Assembly (NCBI GenBank): GCA_019203745.1
Contig: CP078104.1
Location: 3,224,001 to 3,288,000 of the forward strand
Length of the DNA: 64,000 bases
Origin: Chryseobacterium sp. E1
GTDB taxonomy: Bacteria; Bacteroidota; Bacteroidia; Flavobacteriales; Weeksellaceae
Direction: 5' to 3'
This document shows positions 49,112 through 58,141 of this stretch, one piece after another. The position numbers were made by a program, and so were the translations under genes. Position 1 is the first letter of the stretch. Each line of letters begins with the position of its first letter. Under the pieces are notes generated by a model. It was given only the letters and a program-made list of their open reading frames with translations, did not search any database and had not been told where the DNA came from.

Positions 49112-49543
49112 TTAAGAATTATTATTGTTATTATGTTTATTAATTACTTTTGAAAGGAAAGCTGATATTATTGCTATTATAACTCCACCACCAAAAATAG
49201 ATCCTAGTATTTCATGATTACAATAAATTAGCCAAGAAGAAAATCCCATTGCAGCTAGTGTAAGTATGAACGAGAATACCAATCCCATGGTATTTACATT
49301 TCTAAACCCTTTTTCATTACTTTTAACTAAATCCGTTTTCATTTTGAATGCCTCATGTCGAAAAGCTTGTTCTTTATCAGCTGATTTTTTCAACCATTCT
49401 AAAATATGAGGATCTATTGCGTAAAGTTTTTCAATTTCTGCGGCGTCAGGTAAAAGATTATCATCAAAAACTTCTTCTACCATATGCCCCTGCTGTCCTT
49501 GTTGGTTTCTTACTAACTGCTGTCTTCTTTGTTGTTTAGCCAT
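49112..49543 (-). CDS. DUF2335-like membrane protein
   Basis: 143 residues. Gln/Arg-rich N-terminus, IDPHILEWLKKSADKEQAFR (typical of DUF2335), then two membrane segments (VFSFILTLAAMGFSSWLIYC; LGSIFGGGVIIAIISAFLSK) and an Asn-rich end. Leftward, convergent with the lysis operon. Often found in prophages; a role in exclusion is possible. Confidence 0.7.
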   Translation of the reverse strand: MAKQQRRQQLVRNQQGQQGHMVEEVFDDNLLPDAAEIEKLYAIDPHILEWLKKSADKEQAFRHEAFKMKTDLVKSNEKGFRNVNTMGLVFSFILTLAAMGFSSWLIYCNHEILGSIFGGGVIIAIISAFLSKVINKHNNNNNS

Positions 49544-49759
49544 TACAAGTGTCTGCTTTTTCGAAAGCCTCTCGATAAGAGTTTACAGCTCTGTTTCGGT
49601 CTTTGCTTAAATTCTCTCTATCATCTCTAGTAGTAGGAATTCTTAAGTTTTCTACTTCTTTTTTATCTTATTGTACTCTTTGTTTTTGGAATAAATTTCC
49701 CCGGCATAAGCAGACTTCAAATTACCAAGAGCCAATATTGACGCTTTTAGTATGCTCAT
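49536..49759 (-). CDS. Small protein upstream of DUF2335 gene (frameshifted)
   Basis: MSILKASILALGNLKSAYAG, EIYSKNKEYNKIKK; one A missing near 49665; then VENLRIPTTRDDRENLSKDR and NSYREAFEKADTCNG. Stop overlaps the start of the DUF2335 gene. Unknown. Confidence 0.5.
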
Positions 49760-50222
49760 AAATTTCATTACTATTTTGTTTATAAGTGCAAATATATACA
49801 TTTCGAGTGATTTTGGTGTATTTTTAGTACAAAATTTATACTACAAATAATAGCACTAATGACGCCAAAAGATATAAATTTCAATATTTTAACAAATATT
49901 AAAATTTATTATATCCTTTTCAACGTATAAAATGGCGTTACTTATAACTATACATTATTATTAATTTCATACAATAATTCTTGCACAAATTTAAGTAATT
50001 AAACAAGCATAAAATTTAAATTTAGTAAGCAAATGTAGTAGTTTCAGTAATCAATATGACTTTATATAAAGCTTTATCTGTTTTCGCTAAATTTCCGAGA
50101 TTTTTTTGTGGATAACTTTTTTAATGCGTCAAGTTCTGCCGTATAAAGGGTTTTCCTTTGTCGAATGAAAATTTAACAGCGGTTTGATATGTTTTGGTTC
50201 AAATTGTATATAACTTTGCGAT
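49760..50222. other. AT-rich intergenic region
   Basis: No credible ORF, tRNA or strong hairpin seen. Contains the promoter of umuD at its right end and separates leftward morons from the SOS cassette. A weak palindromic stretch (TTCAATATTTTAACAAATATTAAAA) lies near 49882-49906. Confidence 0.6.
50211..50218 (+). promoter_or_regulatory. Promoter -7 box of umuD
   Basis: TAACTTTG fits TAnnTTTG, only 4 bp before the umuD ATG, so the transcript would begin at or next to the start codon (leaderless). A TTTTGG lies 16 bp upstream. Confidence 0.5.
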
Positions 50223-50696
50223 ATGAAAACGATCGGAAATTTAGAATTGTATCAACTGGATAGCATTGAACCTGTATTATTGACACCTTTGGAAGAGAGG
50301 CTTCACGCAGGTGGTTACGGTGCGTTTCCCAGTGCTGCACTGGATTTTCCTGATGAAAGTATAGACTTTTTAAAGCTATTGGTTAAAGATCCGGTGACGA
50401 CATTTCCGGGAAGAGTTTCCGGAGATTCATTAAAGGATATAGGTATACTTAATGAGGATTGGTGCCTGATACAAAAAGGGATTGAAGCTAGACCAAATGA
50501 TCTGGTAGCGGCCATAATTGAAAATCAGTTTTTCATTAAGCGGTTCCGGCCACGATATGGAGCCGGTAATGAAATAAAGGAGCTAAAGCTGCAGTCAGCC
50601 AACGTTGAATATTCAGATTTTGACATCACAGATGAAACGGAATTCTTCCTCTGGGGTGTCGTCACTTGGACTTTTAAAAATTGGCGAAAATTATGA
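50223..50696 (+). CDS. umuD: UmuD-like translesion polymerase subunit (S24 peptidase)
   Basis: 157 residues. Self-cleavage site after Ala in ERLHAGGYGAFPSAALDFPD; catalytic Ser in FPGRVSGDSLKDIGILNEDW and Lys in ENQFFIKRFRPR; conserved end TEFFLWGVVTWTF. SOS-induced RecA filaments trigger its autocleavage, after which it activates UmuC. Overlaps umuC by 4 bp. Intact. Confidence 0.92.
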   Translation: MKTIGNLELYQLDSIEPVLLTPLEERLHAGGYGAFPSAALDFPDESIDFLKLLVKDPVTTFPGRVSGDSLKDIGILNEDWCLIQKGIEARPNDLVAAIIENQFFIKRFRPRYGAGNEIKELKLQSANVEYSDFDITDETEFFLWGVVTWTFKNWRKL

Positions 50697-51948
50697 TAGC
50701 ATTAATCGACGGGAACAATTTCTACGCATCATGCGAAAGAATTTTTAATTACGGATGGCGGGGCCGTCCGGTAGTTGTTCTGTCAAATAATGACGGGTGT
50801 GCAATAGCCCGGAGTAACGAGCTAAGGCATTGGGTATTCCCATGGGAGAACCTTACTTCAAATTAAGGAACTTTGAAAAAACACACGGCCTTGTTGTCTG
50901 CTCAGCGAACTTTGTATTATATGGAGACATAAGCAATAGAGTAGTGCAGATTACCCGCCGGTATTGTAATGATATTGAGGTTTACAGTATCGATGAGTCA
51001 TTTTTATTCCTGGATGGATATTCAGACCCGGAAAACAGGATGAGGAACTTGCGCCGTGACGTTTTGAAAGGGCTCGATCTGCCTACGAGTATCGGAATAG
51101 CGCCTTCTAAAACTCTGGCCAAAGTTTCCAATAAAATAGCGAAGAAGTTTCCGGAAAAAACAGGATCTGTTTATATGCTCGACTCCTGGAAAAAGATTGA
51201 GGCTGCATTGAAATGGTTCCCGCTGGAAGATTTGTGGGGAATCGGTCGCCGGTACCATGAAAGGTTCCGGAATTACGGCGCACATACAGCGTGGGATTTC
51301 ACGCAATTTCCGGATGATTTCCTACGTAATGAAATGGGCATTCTGGGAGTACGTATGAAAAAAGAACTTATGGGCGAGGCTCAATACACTATGAGCGTTC
51401 CGGAACCAAAGAAGAATATTTCCACAACTCGTACTTTCGACACCGGCCACGCTGAGTACGATTACGTTCATGAAAGAGTTTCCACATTTGCTTCTGAATG
51501 TGCCCGTAAACTCCGTGAACAGAAATCGTGCTGCAGGCACGTAACTGTTTTTATTACTACAGACCGATTCAAACATGATCAGGTGCAATACTCAGACTCG
51601 TTTACAGTTACGCTTCCTAATCCAAGTAGTTCCTCAATTGAGATTTCAAAGTACGCTAAAAAAGCGCTGGACAAGATTTTTATTCCGGGACCTAAATATC
51701 GTAAGGCGGGCGTGATCACGGGAACATTTGTTCCTGAAACCGAAAGAATGACAAGTATGTTTGATGTTGATAATCACGAAAGACACAAGCCTATAATGCA
51801 GGCTATTGATACTATGAATAGTCGTCTGGGCAAACAGAAGGTAAAGCTTGCATCTATGGACGTACAAACGACCTGGAAGATGCAACAGAAAAGCCTGTCA
51901 CCAAAGTATTCAACAAGTTTTTGGGAATCGATAATTTTAAAAGCTTAA
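50693..51948 (+). CDS. umuC: UmuC-like Y-family DNA polymerase (frameshifted)
   Basis: MIALIDGNNFYASCERIFNY (catalytic Asp), VVVLSNNDGCAIARSNE; one A missing near 50819; GIPMGEPYFKLRNFEKTHGL, DIEVYSIDESFLFLDGYSDP (catalytic Asp-Glu), LPTSIGIAPSKTLAKVSNKI, ISTTRTFDTGHAEYDYVHER and the C-terminal little-finger/UmuC domain. About 418 residues. Copies damaged templates with UmuD'. Start at 50693 chosen because of overlap with the umuD stop. Confidence 0.93.
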
Positions 51949-52002
51949 GCGCCCAAATAGATATTTGTACAGTTTTTGTATCTTTTCACATAAAAATAAT
52001 CT

Positions 52003-52647
52003 ATGTGCTATTCATTTAATAATAAAAAAGTAAGCCTTAAAGAGATTACTGAGGAAATGAATGCAGAAAATTATGAGAGCGGATATATACAGGAGGAAAC
52101 TATTTCAGCATTCACCCGGCCGGCAATGCCAATAATACTAGAACACAATGGACGAAAGATCACCCATGGAACCTGGGGACTTTATTCCGAGATTCCAAAG
52201 GATAAGCCAGCAAAAGGATTAAATCTGACGGCAGAAAAGACTCACACGTTTTATAAGAAGTTTGAGCATAACCGTTGTGTTGTGCCAATATCCGGTTTTT
52301 ACGATTTTCAACACGTAGCCATCACTGGTAAGAAAACACCAGCAAAAGTAAAACATGAAGTATTATGGAAAGGAGCTGATCATTTATATCTAGCCGGATT
52401 CTATGATGTTTGGGAAAATAATGAGATCGGAGTAGGAATTGTCACTACTGTAGCAAATGAGCTAATGAGCATTATTCACAATTCAAAGCTCCGTATGCCA
52501 ATCTGTATGGATGCAAGAATGGCGGATCGGTTTCTGAAGGATGAGCCGATTGAAGAATTCGTTTTCCCGGCTTATGATCCGGCGCTTGTGGCTGTGAACT
52601 TAGAACCTCATAAGATACCACCAACTCAAACCTCGCTTTTTGAATAA
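52003..52647 (+). CDS. SRAP (HMCES/YedK-like) protein
   Basis: 214 residues. MCYSFNNKKVSL: Cys2 becomes the N-terminal nucleophile that crosslinks to abasic sites. HNRCVVPISGFYDFQHVAIT (active-site Asn/Glu region), YLAGFYDVWENNEIGVGIVT, NSKLRMPICMDARMADRFL (His/Met-Pro motif altered to LRMP). Protects single-stranded DNA at abasic lesions; commonly found with umuDC in Bacteroidetes. Intact. Confidence 0.9.
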   Translation: MCYSFNNKKVSLKEITEEMNAENYESGYIQEETISAFTRPAMPIILEHNGRKITHGTWGLYSEIPKDKPAKGLNLTAEKTHTFYKKFEHNRCVVPISGFYDFQHVAITGKKTPAKVKHEVLWKGADHLYLAGFYDVWENNEIGVGIVTTVANELMSIIHNSKLRMPICMDARMADRFLKDEPIEEFVFPAYDPALVAVNLEPHKIPPTQTSLFE

Positions 52648-53014
52648 TGGAAGATCACAAACATATATTAGAACTTCTGGCCAATTACATTGAAGAAGAT
52701 CCGGAAGACTTAGAAAACTTTTACGACGATGCAATAAACCTCATCCGTGGCGCAGCTGCCGATAAGAATATTGAATTTGATGGTTACTTCCGGGAACGCT
52801 GGGAAATATCCGCTGACACAATCTTTGAATTTGATGAGGATTATTTTGAGGATGAAGGTCGCCGGGATCTTTATGTTTTCCTATCTGCATTAGTTGATGA
52901 AGATATTTTCAACTATTTGCATTACGTATGGCATCATATATACTATGAAGATCTGACAAAAAAATTGTAGAAAGTAAGATCGAGGAACTAAAGGCAAAAG
53001 GAATTAAATTTTAA
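52647..53014 (+). CDS. Hypothetical acidic protein (frameshifted)
   Basis: MEDHKHILELLANYIEEDPE, DDAINLIRGAAADKNIEFDG, many Asp/Glu; one A missing near 52962, corrected end SKIEELKAKGIKF. ATG overlaps the SRAP stop, so it belongs to the cassette. Might be a DNA-mimic or partner; no family recognised. Confidence 0.55.
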
Positions 53015-53018
53015 ATAA

Positions 53019-53330
53019 ATGACCAACGAAAAATTAATAAGAGATCAAATAGAAGAACTCCTTCAAAAAATAGATAGCGGACAAGGTGATTTAAAAGAGA
53101 TATTAAAATACATTTCAGAAGTTGGAGAATTAGAACGGACCTTAATTGATGCCAAAACTAGATTTTGCAAAAGAGTATTAGAGCTTGTTCCAATAGGTAA
53201 TATAAAGGGAGTATATAGAATAACACATACATTGCCGTTACAATATGAAGAAGAGTATATCGAAACTTTATCAGATGGGCTATCTTTTGAAGCAGCCTTC
53301 GATAAAATAAAGAATAAGTATAATATATAA
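53019..53330 (+). CDS. Hypothetical protein, last prophage gene
   Basis: 103 residues, helical: MTNEKLIRDQIEELLQKIDS, YISEVGELERTLIDAKTRFC, HTLPLQYEEEYIETLSDG. Starts 4 bp after the previous gene. Unknown. Confidence 0.5.
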   Translation: MTNEKLIRDQIEELLQKIDSGQGDLKEILKYISEVGELERTLIDAKTRFCKRVLELVPIGNIKGVYRITHTLPLQYEEEYIETLSDGLSFEAAFDKIKNKYNI

Positions 53331-53356
53331 AAAAAAAAGGCGTCATATTTTAATTC

Positions 53357-53376
53357 GTTGGAATTTGGTTGGAATT
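53357..53376. repeat. Direct repeat GTTGGAATT x2, possible integrase arm sites
   Basis: GTTGGAATT at 53357-53365 and 53368-53376, same orientation, 11 bp apart, near the presumed attR. Spacing of about one helical turn suits arm-type sites. Confidence 0.35.
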
Positions 53377-53387
53377 AAAATAAATAA

Positions 53388-53427
53388 AAAACTCCTAAAT
53401 ACTTAATTAAAAGCCGTTTAGGAGTTT
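53388..53427 (-). terminator. Terminator of tRNA-Cys
   Basis: AAACTCCTAAA...TTTAGGAGTTT, an 11-bp stem followed on the minus strand by TTTATTTATTTT. Confidence 0.8.
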
Positions 53428-53433
53428 GTAGTG

Positions 53434-53504
53434 AGGTACCTAGCGGATTCGAACCGCTGTAGATGGTGTTGCAGACCACTGCCTAGCCGCTCGGCCAAAG
53501 TACC
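53434..53504 (-). tRNA. tRNA-Cys (GCA), probable prophage attachment gene
   Basis: 71 nt. Acceptor GGTACTT/AGGTACC, D-arm, anticodon arm GTGGT-CTGCAAC-ACCAT with anticodon GCA, T-arm AGCGG-TTCGAAT-CCGCT, discriminator T; CCA not encoded. Its 3' end faces the prophage, the usual geometry for integration into a tRNA 3' end. Confidence 0.95.
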
Positions 53505-53562
53505 ATTTTTACCATTTTTGAGGTGTGCAAATATAGTAAAAATTCTTTTTGAACAAAAATTT

Positions 53563-54069
53563 TTAAGCAATTTCTTTTGCTCCAAGATCGTCTATTTCGC
53601 TTTTGGCTTGAGTTTCAGCGATATATTTTTAAGGTTTACCACTCTGGTTTCGCTCCAACTGTCATGCCATCCGTTTTCACCTAAAAAGAAAGGGCATCAA
53701 AAGGAACAATTCTTGAAATATTCCGTATAAAATAATCCTTCATTGTAGGCTCAGTACCATCAATACAAATAACTTTAGTTCCGGTAATATACTTCCCTAT
53801 GGATCTTCCTTTGGTAAGGTATTCTATACAAAAAGTAAATATAAAATAAACCAGCGAGGTGATCAGGATATCAGTAATTCTGTTTACCTGTGACAATTTT
53901 CGGATTATATTTACGAAAATGTCAATGTTTGCCAATTCATACAATAAAGATGAAATAAATCCGGCGGCAAAAAGATAAGCGTAATAATAAATCTATCAAT
54001 AATAAAATTAGCGAATCTTGTTCCCTTTGAGGATCTGTTTCGATCCACAACTACTAAATATTTTCTCAT
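53563..54069 (-). CDS. RDD-family membrane protein (three frameshifts)
   Basis: MRKYLVVVDRNRSSKGTRFA, NFIIDRFIITL (RDD motif region), GFISSLLYELANIDIFVNII; DILITSLVYFIFTFCIEYLT, KGRSIGKYITGTKVICIDGT; corrected end ENGWHDSWSETRVVNLKKYI. Breaks near 53975, 53688 and 53630. Polytopic; function of RDD proteins is mostly unknown (some are ion antiporters). First host gene after the tRNA. Confidence 0.8.
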
Positions 54070-54101
54070 AGTTTTAGGTATTAGTTTTTTTAGATATAAT
54101 T

Positions 54102-55466
54102 TTAAAATCCGTTGACAAGCAATTTTAATGAGGCGTTGGTATCAATTACTGCGGTGATGCCTGTATTGCTGAGCAGAATTTTACTTGGTTTAAGATTGAA
54201 TACTTTTCCGTTCATCTTTAATCCTTTATAGTATTCTTTATTGAAAGCTTCTTCAATGCTCTTTCTGGAAGTTTCTTCCAGTTCCTGAGTGGGAATGCCA
54301 TATTCTTCTTCAATCATTTTTACAATCTTGCCCTGGAAAAGAACAGAAGCCGTTTTATAAAGGATATTGGTTGTTTTCAGTTTAAATTTGGTTTCTGATA
54401 AGACAATTTTTCTCTTCGTTTCATCATATACAGGAATCCCTGAAATGATAGAGGTGCCTTTGATGTAACCGTCTGTCTGAGCTTCAATAACGACCCTGTT
54501 ATCGAGACCGTAAACCCTGATGTCAGTTACTTTCACCTTAGAATCCCGGACATCAAATTCTTTATTTAAAAAAGTTTTTCTGGCCATGCTGCTGGCTTCA
54601 GTGAAAGGGATATTGGCCGTAGTCTGTAAAATAAATTTATCTGCAACCGTAGGGCTGAAATTAAAATTAGCAACAGACGTTACCGGTGAAGAAGCTGCCG
54701 GTTTACTTCCGGTAAAGGTCTCTGAATAAATGTCAACTCCCAGAGTGGCATTGATCTGGTTTCCGTAGAATTTTAAAGGAGTGATATTAACTCCAACAGG
54801 GCTCACCTTCAGCCAGGTATTGTATTCTTCTGAAATATTGAATGGCTGCAGGAACGTATTCCAGGCCATTAATGCATATTGCTGAAAGTTCAATTGAGTA
54901 GCCATCTGCTGGTCTATGGTTTTACAGAATTTTTCCTGTTGTTCTTTTAAGCTCTTTTCAACGATGGAGGTAATAGGAATCTGGATTCTTCCATAGTCAA
55001 GAACGGGTTTTGTAACCCATCTGAAACCATTGGGCCGGGTATTGGTAATAATGGTCCAGTTATTTTTAAAAGTAACGGTTGTATTGAAGGACATTACTGT
55101 TTCAAAAGTGGTATTCTGATAGGTATATACTCCCAAAGTACCAATTCCTTTTTCTGCCCATATTTTTAAAGGAACTTCAATCAGTAGATTCTGGCTGGTT
55201 CCTCCTACCAGACGGATCGGTCTTGTTTTCCAAACTTTTACTTTAAACTGATCATTATTGTTATCCGTATAAGAATCATCCTGATAGACCAGATCTTTTA
55301 CAGAAGCATTGATCATATTACTTAGTTCCGAAAGAGGAATGGTAACCGGCATTGTAATGCTGGATCTGATCTTTGGAAAATTATAGCCGGCCAATTGATT
55401 ATCAACACCGGTCTGGCCAAAAGCATTGATAAAGACTACTAAAAATAATAATTTAACAAGTTTCAA
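54102..55466 (-). CDS. DUF4403 family secreted protein
   Basis: 454 residues, intact. Signal peptide MKLVKLLFLVVFINAFGQ. SSITMPVTIPLSELSNMINA (N-terminal DUF4403 motif), LKVSPVGVNITPLKFYGNQI, and a repeat of the same fold in the C-half (SVLFQGKIVKMIEEEYGIPT). Predicted lipid-binding tube-like fold; probably periplasmic or outer membrane. Function unknown. Confidence 0.85.
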   Translation of the reverse strand: MKLVKLLFLVVFINAFGQTGVDNQLAGYNFPKIRSSITMPVTIPLSELSNMINASVKDLVYQDDSYTDNNNDQFKVKVWKTRPIRLVGGTSQNLLIEVPLKIWAEKGIGTLGVYTYQNTTFETVMSFNTTVTFKNNWTIITNTRPNGFRWVTKPVLDYGRIQIPITSIVEKSLKEQQEKFCKTIDQQMATQLNFQQYALMAWNTFLQPFNISEEYNTWLKVSPVGVNITPLKFYGNQINATLGVDIYSETFTGSKPAASSPVTSVANFNFSPTVADKFILQTTANIPFTEASSMARKTFLNKEFDVRDSKVKVTDIRVYGLDNRVVIEAQTDGYIKGTSIISGIPVYDETKRKIVLSETKFKLKTTNILYKTASVLFQGKIVKMIEEEYGIPTQELEETSRKSIEEAFNKEYYKGLKMNGKVFNLKPSKILLSNTGITAVIDTNASLKLLVNGF

Positions 55467-55501
55467 TTTTTATGTTTTTTATGAATGGAAAGGTAAGGAT
55501 T

Positions 55502-55870
55502 TTAATTTTGAGGTTTGAAGCTTTTTTCCAGCTCTATACTGGCGCCCTTCATTTCCCCCTGCATGGGTGGAGCAGTTTTGGTAATTTTCAGTTTTATATA
55601 ATCGATCTGTGGAAAACTGTCGTGAATTTTAGTCATAATTCTTCCTGCCACATGTTCCAGAAGTTTAGATTTTATCTTCATTTCATTGTGCAGGATATCA
55701 TTGATGTCTGCATAACTTATCGTGTCATGCAGATCGTCGGATCCGGCAGCCTTCCACAGGTCGGTATGAAGTTCTGCATTAAGAATATAATAGGTACCGA
55801 TAATGTTCTCTTCGGGAAGAACGCCATGGTAAGCATATATTTTTACATCTTCAAGATATATTTTGCTCAT
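55502..55870 (-). CDS. folB: Dihydroneopterin aldolase
   Basis: 122 residues, intact. MSKIYLEDVKIYAYHGVLPE (YHG-LP-E), EENIIGTYYILNAELHTDLW, DTISYADINDILHNEMKIKS and KLKITKTAPPMQGEMKGAS. Converts 7,8-dihydroneopterin to 6-hydroxymethyl-dihydropterin in folate synthesis. Lies 51 bp downstream of thrC on the same strand. Confidence 0.93.
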   Translation of the reverse strand: MSKIYLEDVKIYAYHGVLPEENIIGTYYILNAELHTDLWKAAGSDDLHDTISYADINDILHNEMKIKSKLLEHVAGRIMTKIHDSFPQIDYIKLKITKTAPPMQGEMKGASIELEKSFKPQN

Positions 55871-55921
55871 TGTTTCAAATTTTATGAAGCAAAAATCGTT
55901 TTAATTCTTCAAAATCTGAAT

Positions 55922-57177
55922 TTATTTCAACAGTTTTTTCTCCTTTTTCATCAGCTCGTTCAGAGATCCGGGAATTTGTATGGAGGTATGGATGACTTTT
56001 TCCACAGCATCAGGGAATTTTACAGGGTGTGCAGTCCCCAGAATAAATCCTTTTTTTCCTGGATTTTCTTCCAGATATTTCTCAAGGGAAGCAAATGCTA
56101 CAGCTGTATGAGGATCAAGGAGATAGTTATACTTTTGATATACTTTGGTAATGGTATTTATGGTTTCCTTATCATTGACGGAGTAGGCAGATACTGTATT
56201 TTTAAAGAATCAAACTGATTTCCGAAGAGTTCCAGAATTCGTACAAAATTGCTTGGATTTCCTACATCCATTGCATTCGATAGGGTAGGTACTGCTTGAT
56301 GCGGCTCAAATTTCTGTGTTTTCAGATAGTCAGGAATGACATGATTATCGTTACATGCTGCGATGAAGTGGTCTGCAGGCATCCCTCTGAAATGAGCTAG
56401 AAGTCCGGCACAGATATTTCCGAAATTTCCACTTGGCACACAGATGACAGGATGCTCCTTATGCTGTTGAATCCATTGTTTCAAAGCTATTAAATAATAA
56501 ATCTGTTGGGGAAGCCATCTTGCAATGTTGATAGAATTGGCAGACGTCAGAAATAGCTGACTGTTGATTTCTTGATCTGAAAAAGCCTGCTTGACAAGAT
56601 TCTGACAATCATCAAAACTTCCATTTACTTCTATAGCCGAAATATTTTCACCTAATGCCGTCAATTGTTTCTCCTGTACCGGACTTACCCTGTTTTTAGG
56701 ATACAAAATAACTACATTAATCTGCGGAATTTTATAAAAGCCATGGGCAACAGCGCCTCCGGTATCTCCGGAAGTGGCAACAAGAACGGTTACTTTTTTC
56801 TGCTGATCTTTCAGAAAATAAGACAGGCAGCGGCTCATAAATCTCGCACCAATATCTTTAAAAGCTAGAGTAGGACCATGAAACAGCTCCAGTACGGATA
56901 TCTGCTCATTAATTTTTACTAAAGGAATCTTAAAACTCACGGTTTCTGCTACAATTTCTTTAAGTATTTCCGAAGAAATTTCATCTCCTACAAAATCTTT
57001 CATGCATTGGTAAGCAATTTCTTCATTGGAACATTGAGGAAGATTTTGAATAAATTCTTCATTAAACTGGGGAATGTTTTCAGGAAAGAACAACCCTTTT
57101 TCTTTTCCCTGCCCTTTTATTGTCGCATTTTTGAAATCAATTTTTTCCTGATGGTCTTTTAAATTATAGTATATCAT
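55922..57177 (-). CDS. thrC: Threonine synthase (frameshifted)
   Basis: About 419 residues. MIYYNLKDHQEKIDFKNATI, GPTLAFKDIGARFMSRCLSY (PLP-Lys in AFKD), VATSGDTGGAVAHGFY, CVPSGNFGNICAGLLAHFRG. One A missing near 56200; corrected end KETINTITKVYQKYNYLLDP, HTAVAFASLEKYLEENPGKK, GFILGTAHPVKFPDAVEKVI. Last step of threonine synthesis: O-phosphohomoserine to threonine. Confidence 0.96.
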
Positions 57178-57203
57178 TTTTTGTTGTATTGGTAAAGTTT
57201 ATA

Positions 57204-58128
57204 TTAAGCTTCTTCGACAATCTGAATTCCCGAAGGGTTTATTTTGGAAACATAGACAAAGCTTTCGATGCCGATGCTGTCATAGGCTGATTTCATCATC
57301 TGTGAAATTTTTTCTGCGGTTTCTTTTTTCTCGGTCAGCATGAAAATAGAAGGACCGGACCCTGATATTCCTCCTCCCAAAGCTCCCATTTCAAGGCTTT
57401 TCTGTTTAATTTCGTCAAACTTCGGAATCAGAATGCTGCGGACAGGTTCTATGATAACATCATGAAGACTTCTGCCTATCAGTGAAAGATCATTTTTCTG
57501 AATTCCGGCAACCAGTCCTGCAATATTTCCCCACTGTTCCACAGCGCTTTTCAAAGAAATATTTTTCTTTAGGATCTGTCTGGCATCTGAAGTTTTGACT
57601 TCAACCTGAGGATGCACGGCAGCTACAAAGAGTTCAGGAGCATTCAAGGGAATAATATCAACAGGATCAGCCGATTTTACCAAAGTGATTCCTCCGTAAA
57701 GACATGGAGCAATGTTGTCTGCATGACGGACCCCGGAAGCAAGCTCTTCTCCAAACATGGCAAAATGAACCATCTCATCTTTTGATAAAATGTTTTTAAT
57801 AAGAGATTGGCGCCAAAGGCGCTCCGGCGGCACTTGCCGCACTGGAGCCGAGCCCGCTTCCCGGTTTTATATGTTTCCGGATCGTTACTTCAAAACCATG
57901 AGTTAGTTTAAGGTGTTCCTGAATCTTTAACAATACAATACCTGCAACATTTTTGGCGGCTTCTTCGGGAAGTCCAAAGGAGTCAGTATGTTTTATAATA
58001 ATTTCAGGAGTTTCTAATAATCTGAATTCCATTTCATCATATGGATCATGGACTGCCATTCCCAAAATATCAAATCCACACACCAGGTTAGCTACAGTGG
58101 CTGGTACTTTTAATTTTACTTTTTTCAT
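57204..58128 (-). CDS. thrB: Homoserine kinase (frameshifted)
   Basis: Start taken at MKKVKLKVPATVANLVCGFD (58128); the longer frame belongs to the thrA end. GHMP ATP motif PGSGLGSSAASAAG, then one base missing near 57820 and NILSKDEMVHFAMFGEELAS, VRHADNIAPCLYGGITLVKS, GALGGGISGSGPSIFML. About 308 residues. Phosphorylates homoserine. Sits between thrA and thrC with short spacers. Confidence 0.95.
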
Positions 58129-58141
58129 ATATTGTATTTTT

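Noticed and set aside
55472..56218. 248-residue rightward ORF
   Set aside because: Antisense to folB and the thrC end; Phe/Tyr-rich composition typical of a shadow frame.
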